This document shows positions 52,842 through 60,789 of a stretch of DNA of 64,000 nucleotides, piece after piece; positions within the stretch are counted from its first letter, which is position 1, and each line of letters begins with the position of its first letter. Origin of the DNA: Pseudonocardia sp. N23 (GTDB lineage: Bacteria; Actinomycetota; Actinomycetes; Mycobacteriales; Pseudonocardiaceae); the NCBI RefSeq assembly GCF_002583555.1, contig NZ_BEGX01000061.1, positions 109,620 through 173,619 on the forward strand, given 5' to 3'. Under the pieces are notes generated by a model, which was given only the letters and a program-made list of their open reading frames with translations, had not been told where the DNA came from and did no database searches. The position numbers were made by a program, and so were the translations under genes.

Positions 52842-53785
52842 GTGAGTCTGCCACCGAGAACGACACCGACGGCGACGCCGATCGGGTGGAGGCTGCGGCC
52901 GAGGAGCTGTACGGCGTGGCCCCGGACGACTTCGTCCCCGTCCGCGACGAGCTCGTCGCCGCGGCGCGGGAGGCCGGCGACCGGGACGCGGCCCGCGCGA
53001 TCGGGAAGCTGCGCCGTCCCACCCAGGCCGCGTGGCTTGCCAACCTGCTCGCCCGCGAGCGTGCCACCCAGCTCGACGGGCTGCTGTCGCTGGCCGCTGA
53101 CCTCAACGATGCGCAGCGCACCCTCGACGGGACGGCGCTGCGCGCGTTGTCGGCCCAGCGCGGCAAGCTGGTCGCGGCGATGGCCCGGGAGGCGCGGGCG
53201 CTTGCGGGCCGCGACGGGCACCGGGTCGCCGAGAGCACCGAACGCGACCTGCGCGGGATCCTCGACGCCGCGCTCGCCGACGCCGACATCGCCGGGCAGG
53301 TCCGGTCGGGGCGGCTGCACCGCACCGTCAGCTACTCGGGCTTCGGCCCGGACGCACTCGCCGGCGCAGAGCCACGTCCGGCGTCACGGCGGCTCCCCGA
53401 GCCGGCGGACCGGCCCGCCCACGACGACACGGCCGACGACGGGCAACCCGACGACGAGGCCGCGCGCGCCGAGCGGGAGCGCCGGGCCCGCGAGCTCGCC
53501 GAGGCCCGTCGCGTCCTCGACGACGCCCGCGCCACCGCCGGCGAGGCCCGCGACCGCGAGGAGTCCGAGCGGCGCGCCCACGAGGAGGCCGCGCGGCGGC
53601 TCGCCGAGGCAAAGGAGCGCGTCGCCGACCTCGCGGCGGAGCTGGAGGAGGCCCGGGGCGCACAGCGCGACGCCACGGAGTCCGAACGCTCGGCGTCGGC
53701 CGGGCTGCGCGAGGCCGCGGCTCGCACCCGGGCGGCCGCCGCCGACGTGGAACGTGCGCAGACGGCGGTCCAGGACCTGTCCTGA
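52838..53785 (+). CDS. Coiled-coil protein of unknown function
   Basis: A 315-residue protein. The N-terminal ~170 residues are a conserved-looking helical region (AAEELYGVAPDDFVPVRDEL; IGKLRRPTQAAWLANLLARE; LRGILDAALADADIAGQVRS). The C-terminal ~120 residues are a long Ala/Arg/Glu coiled coil (ELAEARRVLDDARATAGEAR; LAEAKERVADLAAELEEARG). There is no membrane segment or enzyme motif. Such proteins occur in actinobacteria without assigned function. The start ATG 52838 overlaps the stop of a short upstream frame with a strong ribosome site. It is divergent from a membrane-anchored gene across a CRP-like site. Confidence 0.75.
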   Translation: MSESATENDTDGDADRVEAAAEELYGVAPDDFVPVRDELVAAAREAGDRDAARAIGKLRRPTQAAWLANLLARERATQLDGLLSLAADLNDAQRTLDGTALRALSAQRGKLVAAMAREARALAGRDGHRVAESTERDLRGILDAALADADIAGQVRSGRLHRTVSYSGFGPDALAGAEPRPASRRLPEPADRPAHDDTADDGQPDDEAARAERERRARELAEARRVLDDARATAGEARDREESERRAHEEAARRLAEAKERVADLAAELEEARGAQRDATESERSASAGLREAAARTRAAAADVERAQTAVQDLS

Positions 53786-53804
53786 CCGGGCCGGCGGGCC
53801 GGGG

Positions 53805-55763
53805 TCACGCGGCCGTGGGCGGGTCCCGGTGGGAGGCGACGAGCGCGTGACCGTCGCGGAACAGCACACCGTTGCGGCACCGGGCCTCGACCTTCCCGTC
53901 GGCGAACTGCTCGGTGTAGAGCCGGGTGTAGAGCCCGCCCTGCGCCAGCAGCTCGGCGTGGGTGCCGCGCTCGACGATCTCCCCGTCCTCGACGGCCAGG
54001 ATCTGGTCGGCGCCCAGGATCGTCGACAGCCGGTGGGCGATCGCGATCGTCGTCCGGGACTGCGTCGCGGTCTCCAGCGCCTGCTGGACGAGCCGCTCGC
54101 TCGCGGTGTCCAGGGCGCTCGTGGCCTCGTCGAGGATCAGCACCGGCGGGTCCTTGAGCAGCACCCGGGCGATGGCCAGCCGCTGCTGCTCACCGCCGGA
54201 GAGCCGGTAGCCGCGCTCCCCCACGATCGTGTCGTAGCCGTCCGGGAAGCTCGCGATCCGGTCGTGGATGTTCGCCGCCCGCGCGGCGGCCTCGAGCTCC
54301 TCGTCGGTCGCGTCGGGCTTGGCGTAGCGCAGGTTGGCGCCGATGGTCGCGTGCAGCAGGTGGGTGTCCTGGGTGACCATGCCGACGGCGGCGCGCAGCG
54401 AGGCCTGGGTGAGGTCGCGGACGTCGTGGCCGTCGAGCGCCACGGCGCCGCGGTCGGCGTCGTAGAGCCGCGGGATCAGGTAGGACAGCGTCGTCTTGCC
54501 CGAGCCGCTCGGCCCGACGATCGCGGTGAGCGTGCCGGGTGCCATCTCCGCACTCACCCCGCGCAGCGCCCACGGCCGCACCGGTGTGCCGGGCGCGGCC
54601 GGGTCGTCGCGGTCGGCGAGCGGGTAGGAGAACCAGACGTCGCGCAACGTGACCGCGCCGCGCACGGTCGCGGGCTCCAGGTCGTGCGCGGACGGGGCGT
54701 CGACGATCCGGGGCCGCAGGTCGAGATAGGAGAAGATGCGACCGAACAGGGCGAGCGAGGTCTGCACGTCCAGCGAGACCCGCAGCAGGTTGACCGTCGG
54801 GAACAGCAGCCGGGTCTGCAGCGTCGTGAACGCGACCACGGTGCCCGCGCTCAGCCCCGTGCCCGCGCCGACGAGCAGGCCCGTCACCAGGTAGACGAGC
54901 GCGGGTGTGACGCCGAGGAACGTCTGCACGACGGCGAAGAACGTCTGGCCCGTCATGGCCTGGCGGACCTGCAGCCCCACCTGGGTGGCGTTCTCCTCGC
55001 GGTAGCGGCGCACCTCGTCGGCCTGCCGGTTGAACACCTTGGCCAGCAGCACGCCCGAGACCGACAGCGCCTCCTCGGTGATGGCGGTCATGTCCGACAG
55101 GGACTCCTGGGTGCGACCGGCGATCTTGCGGCGCACCCGCCCGACCCGGACCTGCAACAGCACGAACAGCGGGACCAGCGCGACGGCGATCAACGTCAGC
55201 TGCCAGCTCAGCAGCAGCATCGCGATCAGCGCCGCCACGACGGTGACGACGTTGCCCAGGATCGACGTCGCCGTCTCGGTCAGGACGTTCTGCACGCCGC
55301 CGACGTCGTTGGCCAGCCGCGACTGGATCGCGCCCGTCCGGGTCGCGGTGAAGAACGACAGGTCCATCCGCTGCAGGTGCTCGAACAGCCGCCCGCGCAG
55401 GTCGGCCATGACCCGGTTGCCCAGCAGCGTCGTCTGCCACGTCTGCCAGACCCCGATCAGCGCGGACACGACGGGGATCGCGATCATCCCGGCGACGAGC
55501 CACACCAGGAGCTCCATGTCCACTCGCCCATCCGGCGGGAACAGCGCCCTGTCGAACGTCGCCTGGGTCAGGAACGGCGTGATGATTCCCAGCCCGCTGG
55601 AGACGAGCACGGCCGCGAGGATCCCGGACAGCGCGACCCGGTGGGGGCCGAACAGCGCCCACACCCGCCGGCCGATGCGATCACCTGCCGGCCGCGTCCC
55701 TGCCGGACCCGTGTCCGCCGGTCTCGTCCCCGCCGTCACGCTCGCGTCGTTCGCCCTGGTCAC
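53805..55763 (-). CDS. ABC exporter, fused membrane and ATPase domains
   Basis: A 652-residue half-transporter of the multidrug/lipid exporter type that would act as a homodimer. The membrane domain (about 35-350) begins RRVWALFGPHRVALSGILAA. The ATPase has Walker A AIVGPSGSGKTTLSYLI, signature YRLSGGEQQRLAIARVLL, Walker B VLILDEATSALD and the switch histidine in IAIAHRLSTI. The start GTG 55763 follows a GAGGGGGC site; the frame is open far upstream but that sequence is not protein-like. No partner half-transporter or substrate gene is adjacent, so substrate is unknown. It is divergent from the AbrB-type gene. Confidence 0.92.
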   Translation of the reverse strand: MTRANDASVTAGTRPADTGPAGTRPAGDRIGRRVWALFGPHRVALSGILAAVLVSSGLGIITPFLTQATFDRALFPPDGRVDMELLVWLVAGMIAIPVVSALIGVWQTWQTTLLGNRVMADLRGRLFEHLQRMDLSFFTATRTGAIQSRLANDVGGVQNVLTETATSILGNVVTVVAALIAMLLLSWQLTLIAVALVPLFVLLQVRVGRVRRKIAGRTQESLSDMTAITEEALSVSGVLLAKVFNRQADEVRRYREENATQVGLQVRQAMTGQTFFAVVQTFLGVTPALVYLVTGLLVGAGTGLSAGTVVAFTTLQTRLLFPTVNLLRVSLDVQTSLALFGRIFSYLDLRPRIVDAPSAHDLEPATVRGAVTLRDVWFSYPLADRDDPAAPGTPVRPWALRGVSAEMAPGTLTAIVGPSGSGKTTLSYLIPRLYDADRGAVALDGHDVRDLTQASLRAAVGMVTQDTHLLHATIGANLRYAKPDATDEELEAAARAANIHDRIASFPDGYDTIVGERGYRLSGGEQQRLAIARVLLKDPPVLILDEATSALDTASERLVQQALETATQSRTTIAIAHRLSTILGADQILAVEDGEIVERGTHAELLAQGGLYTRLYTEQFADGKVEARCRNGVLFRDGHALVASHRDPPTAA

Positions 55764-55853
55764 CAGCGCCCCCTCGGTGAGTCCGGCCACACACCGACCG
55801 GCCGGCCCAGCCTGCCAGGCGCGGCCACGCCGGGCGCGTGACAGGGTCGGGGC

Positions 55854-56999
55854 GTGGGTTCGGCGTTTCCGGAGACGACGCCGGCGGCGCCGGGCGGACC
55901 TCCCGAGCCGTCGTGGCGCTACCGCGCGCGCGAGCGGCTGCGCGGGGTCTCGTGGGGCCGGTGGGTGTTGCTCGTCGTCCTCACCGTCCCGCTGACGGTC
56001 GGGTTGGGGGCCCTCGGCGTGCCGTCGCCCGCGCTGTTCGCGGGGCTGCTCGTCGGGACGGTGCTGGCCCTGCTGGGCAGGGCCCCGCGGGCCGTGCCGG
56101 CACCGGCGACGACGGGCGCGCAGGCGGTCATCGGTGTCGTCATCGGGCTGATCGCGCAGAGCGACACCCTCGCCGCGGTCGCCAGGGACTGGCTGCCGGT
56201 GCTGGCCATCGGGCTGGCGACGTTGCTGGCCAGCATGGGGGCCGGTCTGCTGATGGGGGTGCAGCGGGGGGTGTCCCCGCTGACCGGGATGCTCGCGCTC
56301 ACCGCCGGTGGGGCGTCCGGGCTGGTCGCGATCAGCCGTGAGCTGGGCGGCGACGAGCGGGTCGTGGCCGTCGTGCAGTACCTGAGGGTCGGGCTGGTCA
56401 CCGCGACGATGCCGGTGGTCGCCGCGCTCGCGTTCGGGGCTCAGCACAGCCCGCCCGGCGGGACGGCCTCGGCGTCGGCGCCCTGGTACGTCGGGCTCGG
56501 CGTGCTCGCGTTCTGCTGCGCGGTCGGCGTCCCGCTCGGCGTGCTCACCCGGGTCCCCGCAGGCGCCCTGCTCGGCCCGATGGTCGTCGCGCTCGCCCTC
56601 GCGCTGACGGGGTGGTCGTTCGCGTCGACGCCGCCGTCGCTGGTCGTCGACGTCGCCTACGCCGTCATCGGCTGGCAGGCCGGGGTGCGGTTCACCCGGG
56701 AGAGCCTGCGGACCGTCGCCCGGGTACTGCCGCTGGCGGTCGGGTTGATCGTCGTGATCATCGGGGCGTGCGCGGCGCTGGGCGTCGCCCTCTCGCACTT
56801 CACCGGCGCGACCCTGCTGGAGGGCTACCTCGCGACGACGCCCGGCGGCATCTACGCCGTTCTCGCGACGGCCATCTCCGCGGGCACCGACGTCACGTTC
56901 GTGGTGGCGATGCAGGTGCTCCGCGTGGTGCTGATGCTGCTCATCGCGCCGTTCCTCGCCCGGCTCGCCGGCCGCTGGGGCACTACCGGAGCCGACTGA
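55854..56999 (+). CDS. AbrB family membrane protein (putative transporter)
   Basis: A 381-residue integral membrane protein with about ten helices in two similar halves, the pattern of the AbrB/AmoA-type family (PF05145). Typical stretches are ALGVPSPALFAGLLVGTVLAL, QAVIGVVIGLIAQ, MLALTAGGASGLVAISREL and the second-half counterpart EGYLATTPGGIYAVLATAIS, each with family glycines. The older name ammonia monooxygenase for this family is misleading; transport of an unknown solute is more likely. The start GTG 55854 follows the divergent ABC gene by 90 bases. Confidence 0.87.
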   Translation: MGSAFPETTPAAPGGPPEPSWRYRARERLRGVSWGRWVLLVVLTVPLTVGLGALGVPSPALFAGLLVGTVLALLGRAPRAVPAPATTGAQAVIGVVIGLIAQSDTLAAVARDWLPVLAIGLATLLASMGAGLLMGVQRGVSPLTGMLALTAGGASGLVAISRELGGDERVVAVVQYLRVGLVTATMPVVAALAFGAQHSPPGGTASASAPWYVGLGVLAFCCAVGVPLGVLTRVPAGALLGPMVVALALALTGWSFASTPPSLVVDVAYAVIGWQAGVRFTRESLRTVARVLPLAVGLIVVIIGACAALGVALSHFTGATLLEGYLATTPGGIYAVLATAISAGTDVTFVVAMQVLRVVLMLLIAPFLARLAGRWGTTGAD

Positions 57000-57024
57000 C
57001 CCGTCCGGGGCGGCGGCTCGGGCA

Positions 57025-57043
57025 CGGGGGTGCAGCACCCCCG
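57025..57043 (+). terminator. Hairpin terminator after the AbrB gene
   Basis: CGGGGGTG and CACCCCCG form a perfect eight-pair stem around a CAG loop, 25 bases after the AbrB stop codon. Confidence 0.6.
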
Positions 57044-57191
57044 CGAGCGCCTCCACCCAGTCGACCAGGCGGAACCCGCCGCGCACCACGGAGGAACGCG
57101 GGGTCGATCGCGACGACGGGGCCCCGCGTGAGCGGGCCGAGGACGGCGTGGGCCTGGGCCATCTCGTCGTCGAGGCCGAACCCGCACGGGG
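57044..57191 (-). pseudogene. Possible coding remnant with a frameshift
   Basis: On the minus strand just past the epoxide hydrolase stop, one frame reads GLDDEMAQAHAVLGPLTRGP then VVAIDPAFLR, and a second frame continues with GGFRLVDWVEALAGVLHP. Both look protein-like and together would make one short stretch if a single frameshift is allowed. There is no start, no full domain and no family I can name, so this is a tentative relic. Confidence 0.25.
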
Positions 57192-58325
57192 CTACCGCAC
57201 CATCCGGAAGAACGCGCGGATGTCGTCGACGAGCACCTCCGGCTGCTCCAGCGACGCGAAGTGACCACCCACCTCGGGACGGTTGAGCATCCGCAGGTCG
57301 GTGAAGCGACGCTCCAGCCAGTGCCGCGGCAGCCTGCGCATCTCGTGGGGGAACACCGTCGCCCCCGTCGGCACCTCGACGGTGTCGTAACGGGTCTTGC
57401 CGTAGCTCTCCCAGTACAGCCGCGCCGACGACGCCGCACTGCCAGTCAGCCAGTACGTCATGACGTTGTCGAGCAGCCGGTCACGCGAGACCGTGTTCTC
57501 CGGGTAGCCCGCGCAGTCGGTCCAGTCCCAGAACTTCTCGACGATCCACGCGCACTGCCCGACAGGTGAGTCGGTGAGGCCGTAACCGACCGTCTGCGGA
57601 CGGGTGGACTGCTCGGCGGAGTAGCCCGTGCCGAAACGGCGGAACCTCTTCGCGTCGAGCATCCCCTTCTTCTCCTCCCGCGACAGCGGGAGGCGCTCCT
57701 CGTCCGGCGGGACCTCGGCCAGGGGCATCGTCAGGTGGATGCCGACGACGTTCTCCGGCGCCCCCGTCCCCAGCATCGCGGTGATCATCGAGCCCCAGTC
57801 GCCGCCCTGGGCGCCGTAGCGGTCGTAGCCGAGGCGGTCCATGAGCTGCGCCCACGCCGTCGCGATCCGCTCGATGCCCCAGCCCGCCATCCGGGGCTTG
57901 CCGCTGAACCCGAACCCGGGCAGCGACGGCACGACGACATGGAACGCGTCGGCCGGGTCGGGCGGGTCGACCAGGTCGTCGATGATCCCGAGGTACTCCA
58001 CGACCGATCCCGGCCAGCCGTGGGTGAGGATCAGCGGCAGGGCGTTCTCGTGGCGCGACCGCACGTGCAGGGCGTGCACGTCGACGGTGTCGTCGGCGCC
58101 GCCGTCGAGCACCGTGCGGATCTGCGGCCGGGAGTTGATCTCGGCCTCGCAGCGCCGCCAGTCGTACCCGTCCGCCCAGTAGGCGCACAGCTCCTGCAGG
58201 TAGTCCAGGGGGACGCCCTGGGTCCAGCCGTCGACGGTCGCCGGCTCGGGCCACCGCGTCCGGCGCAGCCGGTCGCGGAGGTCGTCGAGGTCGGCCTGGG
58301 GAGTCTCGATGCGGAACTCGCGCAC
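57192..58325 (-). CDS. Epoxide hydrolase (EHN plus alpha/beta hydrolase domains)
   Basis: A 377-residue enzyme that hydrolyses epoxides to diols. An N-terminal EHN domain (about 1-110: FRIETPQADLDDLRDRLRRT; GVPLDYLQELCAYWADGYDW) precedes the hydrolase core. The core has the oxyanion motif LTHGWPGSVVEY, the nucleophile aspartate in QGGDWGSMITAM and the catalytic histidine near the C-terminus in VGGHFASLEQPE. It starts at GTG 58325, four bases after the SDR gene, and is last in a four-gene operon. The neighbours (SDR, amidase, methyltransferase) suggest a small catabolic or detoxifying unit. Confidence 0.93.
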   Translation of the reverse strand: MREFRIETPQADLDDLRDRLRRTRWPEPATVDGWTQGVPLDYLQELCAYWADGYDWRRCEAEINSRPQIRTVLDGGADDTVDVHALHVRSRHENALPLILTHGWPGSVVEYLGIIDDLVDPPDPADAFHVVVPSLPGFGFSGKPRMAGWGIERIATAWAQLMDRLGYDRYGAQGGDWGSMITAMLGTGAPENVVGIHLTMPLAEVPPDEERLPLSREEKKGMLDAKRFRRFGTGYSAEQSTRPQTVGYGLTDSPVGQCAWIVEKFWDWTDCAGYPENTVSRDRLLDNVMTYWLTGSAASSARLYWESYGKTRYDTVEVPTGATVFPHEMRRLPRHWLERRFTDLRMLNRPEVGGHFASLEQPEVLVDDIRAFFRMVR

Positions 58326-58329
58326 GTGC

Positions 58330-59091
58330 CTACAGTTGCACGCCGCGGGTCAGTGCGCCGTCGGCGACCAGGTTCGCGCCGCTGATCCGGCTCGCCAGCG
58401 GGCTCGCGAGCATGACGACGGCGTACGCCGTCTCCTCCGGGGTGCCCATCCGGCCGGTGGGGTTGAGGCCGAGCGCGAGGTTCCACAGGTCCGGGTTGCC
58501 GCTCTCGATGCCCTGCCACACCCCGCCGTCGAAGTAGACGTTGCCCGGCGACACCGCGTTCGCGCGGATGCCCTTGGGCGCCAGGTCGAGCGCCAGCCCG
58601 GACACGTAGTGCACGAGCGCGCCCTTCATGACGCCGTAGGAACCGTTCGCGAAGTCGATCTCGCGGCCCGACACGCTCGACACTGCGATGATGCTCGCCG
58701 CGTCGCTGCGCTCCAGGTGCGGCAGCGCCGCCTCGACCAGCCGCACGGTGTGCATGAGGTCGACCTCGAAGCTCGCCTTCCAGTTCTCCTCACCCGGGCC
58801 GATCGCCAGCGCACTGACGTTGGCGATCACGATGTCGATGCCACCGGCCTCGGTGGCCTCGTCGGCGACCCAGGCGGCGAGTGCCTCGCCGTCGGCGACG
58901 TCGAGCGACCGGCCCGCGACCTCGTAGCCCTTGCCGCCCAACAGGTCCACCCGGGCGAGGACCTCGTCCTCGCTGCGCGCGCAGAACGCCACCCGGGCGC
59001 CCTCCGCGGCGAGCATCTCGACGATCGCGGCGCCGATGCCGCGGGTGCCACCGGTGACGAGGGCCCGGCGGCCGGCAAGTTGCAGGTCCAT
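58330..59091 (-). CDS. Short-chain dehydrogenase/reductase
   Basis: A 253-residue classical SDR: cofactor motif LVTGGTRGIGAAIVEML, structural IANVSALAIG in place of NNAG, catalytic serine in IAVSSVSGREI and YGVMKGAL giving Y and K. FCARSEDEV after the second strand suggests NADP preference. The start ATG 59091 follows a GGAG site. It sits between the amidase gene (11 bases) and the epoxide hydrolase gene (4 bases), so it is clearly co-transcribed. Substrate unknown. Confidence 0.9.
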   Translation of the reverse strand: MDLQLAGRRALVTGGTRGIGAAIVEMLAAEGARVAFCARSEDEVLARVDLLGGKGYEVAGRSLDVADGEALAAWVADEATEAGGIDIVIANVSALAIGPGEENWKASFEVDLMHTVRLVEAALPHLERSDAASIIAVSSVSGREIDFANGSYGVMKGALVHYVSGLALDLAPKGIRANAVSPGNVYFDGGVWQGIESGNPDLWNLALGLNPTGRMGTPEETAYAVVMLASPLASRISGANLVADGALTRGVQL

Positions 59092-59102
59092 GTGGAGGTC
59101 TC

Positions 59103-60104
59103 CTAGAGGGTGGCGGACTGCTCGCGCAGGTGGGAGTGCATTCCGCCGTAGGCCCGCGCCGGCGGCAGCAGCGCCTTGGCGACCTTGGTGACGGCGGAGT
59201 AGTTGGTGTCGACGACGTTGGCCAGCGGCGACTCGCTGATCTGCGTGAGCAGCTGGTACGCGTCGAGCCGGTCGAGGCCGTAGAGCTCGCCGAGCCAGCC
59301 GATCATGCCCATCTGGCTGGCCCGCCAGGCGTCCTCCAGCGGCCGCGACGACCCGACCGTGACGTAGTGGGTGTCGGACTCGATGCGCGGCCACACCGGA
59401 CCCGCGCCGCCCTTGATCAGCTCGACGAGCAGGGTCACGTCCATCGCGCCCTCGACGGCGGTGCCACAGCTCTCGCCCTCACCCTGCCGGTAGTGCCCGT
59501 CGCCGACCGAGAACAGCGCGCCCTCGACATTGACCTGCAGGTAGCAGGTGACGCCCGCCCGCATCTCCGGGGTGTCCATGTTGCCGCCGAACATGTCGGG
59601 CACCAGGCTCGACCGCACCTCCCGGCCCGCGGGCGCGACACCGACCGTGCCGAGCATCGGGTTGCACGGCAGCTCGAGTCGCATGTCGACGCTGGTCGCC
59701 TCGAACAGCACCGTGTTCGCGGCCCGGTCCAGCTGGTAGATCCAGGTCCGCTCGGTCAGCGCGTCGTGCAGCATCGCGGTGCGGTCCGTCGCGGTCAGCG
59801 CGCCGAAGAACGGGACCGTCGTCGACGCGCCCCACTCCCGTGCCGGGGCCAGGTCCACGAGGTGCAGGGCCAGGGTGTCCCCCGGCTCGGCACCCTCGAC
59901 GAAGAACGGCCCCGTCTGCGGGTTCAGCTCGGCCAGGTTCAACACGCCGCCGGCCCGGTCGGTCGTGCTCGTGATCCGCCCCGAGAAGGCGTCCTCGGTC
60001 CACAGCTTGAGCAGGGTGCCGGGGGCGATGCGATGGCTCGGCGCGGCACCGCCGAAGGTCCAGGCGTACTGGTCGGGTTGCGGTCGGTACTCGACGACGT
60101 CCAC
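59103..60104 (-). CDS. Acetamidase/formamidase family protein
   Basis: A 333-residue member of the FmdA/AmdA family, which hydrolyses small amides such as formamide or acetamide. Family landmarks are GPFFVEGAEPGDTLALHLVDL, LPCNPMLGTVGVAPAG, FGGNMDTPEM, GALFSVGDGHYRQGEGESCGTAVE and MGMIGWLGELYGLDRLDAYQLL. It starts at GTG 60104, 51 bases after the methyltransferase gene, with a perfect palindrome (60143-60158) between them. It lies within the four-gene minus-strand operon. Confidence 0.92.
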   Translation of the reverse strand: MDVVEYRPQPDQYAWTFGGAAPSHRIAPGTLLKLWTEDAFSGRITSTTDRAGGVLNLAELNPQTGPFFVEGAEPGDTLALHLVDLAPAREWGASTTVPFFGALTATDRTAMLHDALTERTWIYQLDRAANTVLFEATSVDMRLELPCNPMLGTVGVAPAGREVRSSLVPDMFGGNMDTPEMRAGVTCYLQVNVEGALFSVGDGHYRQGEGESCGTAVEGAMDVTLLVELIKGGAGPVWPRIESDTHYVTVGSSRPLEDAWRASQMGMIGWLGELYGLDRLDAYQLLTQISESPLANVVDTNYSAVTKVAKALLPPARAYGGMHSHLREQSATL

Positions 60105-60142
60105 CCGGCCGATCGTCGACCGTGGACGGTGGGTACCGCAAG

Positions 60143-60158
60143 TGATCGCGTGCGATCA
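60143..60158. promoter_or_regulatory. Palindromic operator-like site before the amidase gene
   Basis: TGATCGC-GT-GCGATCA is a perfect seven-base inverted repeat 38 bases upstream of the amidase start; it also contains the stop codon of the preceding methyltransferase gene. Such palindromes are typical of GntR/TetR-type repressors, but no regulator gene is adjacent. Confidence 0.45.
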
Positions 60159-60755
60159 GTCCCGGCGGTGCACCGACACCGCGTAGTCGCCGCCGCTCAC
60201 GTACGGCGCGCGGTCCCAGGTGGCGAACCGGTCGTCGAGGACCAGCCCGGCGTCCGCGCACCAGGTGTCGTACTCGGGCAGACCCGGCCAGCCCGGCTGC
60301 AACGAGAACCCGGCGACGAGCAGCCCACCGCGACGCAGGGCCCGCGCGCAGCCCGCGACGGCGGCCGGCCGCTGCGGCGCCACGACGTAGGGCACGACGT
60401 TGCCCGCCAGCACGACGAGATCGAACCGCGCGTCGTCGTCGATCTCCTGGAGGCCGCCGTGGCGCCACGTCAGCTCCGGCGCCTTGGCACGGGCCACACC
60501 GATCATGTCCGCGTCCGGGTCGAGGCCCTCGACCCCGACACCGCGGCGCGCCAGCTCGATCCCGACCCGGCCCGTGCCGCAGCCCCCGTCGAGCACCAAC
60601 GGGCCGTCCACCCCGGTGAGCAGCGCCGTCACCAGGTCGGCCTCGCCGTGCGGGTTGCCCCCACGTGCGGCGATGCGGTCCCAGCGGTCGTCATAGGTAC
60701 CGACGTCGACGCTGCGCCGCCAGCGGTCCCAGTCGTCGGGCAGCGTCTCGGGCAT
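60156..60755 (-). CDS. Class I SAM-dependent methyltransferase
   Basis: A 199-residue methyltransferase with the Rossmann-like SAM fold: motif I VLDGGCGTGRVGIELARRG, acidic loop LDPDADMIGVARAKAP, then FDLVVLAGNVVPYV and LRRGGLLVAGFSLQPG. The acceptor is not predictable. The start ATG 60755 is used; ATG 60761 is also possible. It is the first gene of the minus-strand operon leading to the epoxide hydrolase and is divergent from the CBS-like gene with only ~35 bases between starts, so the promoters must overlap. Confidence 0.87.
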   Translation of the reverse strand: MPETLPDDWDRWRRSVDVGTYDDRWDRIAARGGNPHGEADLVTALLTGVDGPLVLDGGCGTGRVGIELARRGVGVEGLDPDADMIGVARAKAPELTWRHGGLQEIDDDARFDLVVLAGNVVPYVVAPQRPAAVAGCARALRRGGLLVAGFSLQPGWPGLPEYDTWCADAGLVLDDRFATWDRAPYVSGGDYAVSVHRRD

Positions 60756-60789
60756 GACCATGAGGCTACTGCTGGGGCAGGATCGGCCG

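Noticed and set aside
53805-57089. A single 1094-codon frame including the ABC exporter
   Set aside because: Only the part from GTG 55763 has ABC-transporter sequence; the upstream extension is a shadow of the AbrB gene on the other strand.
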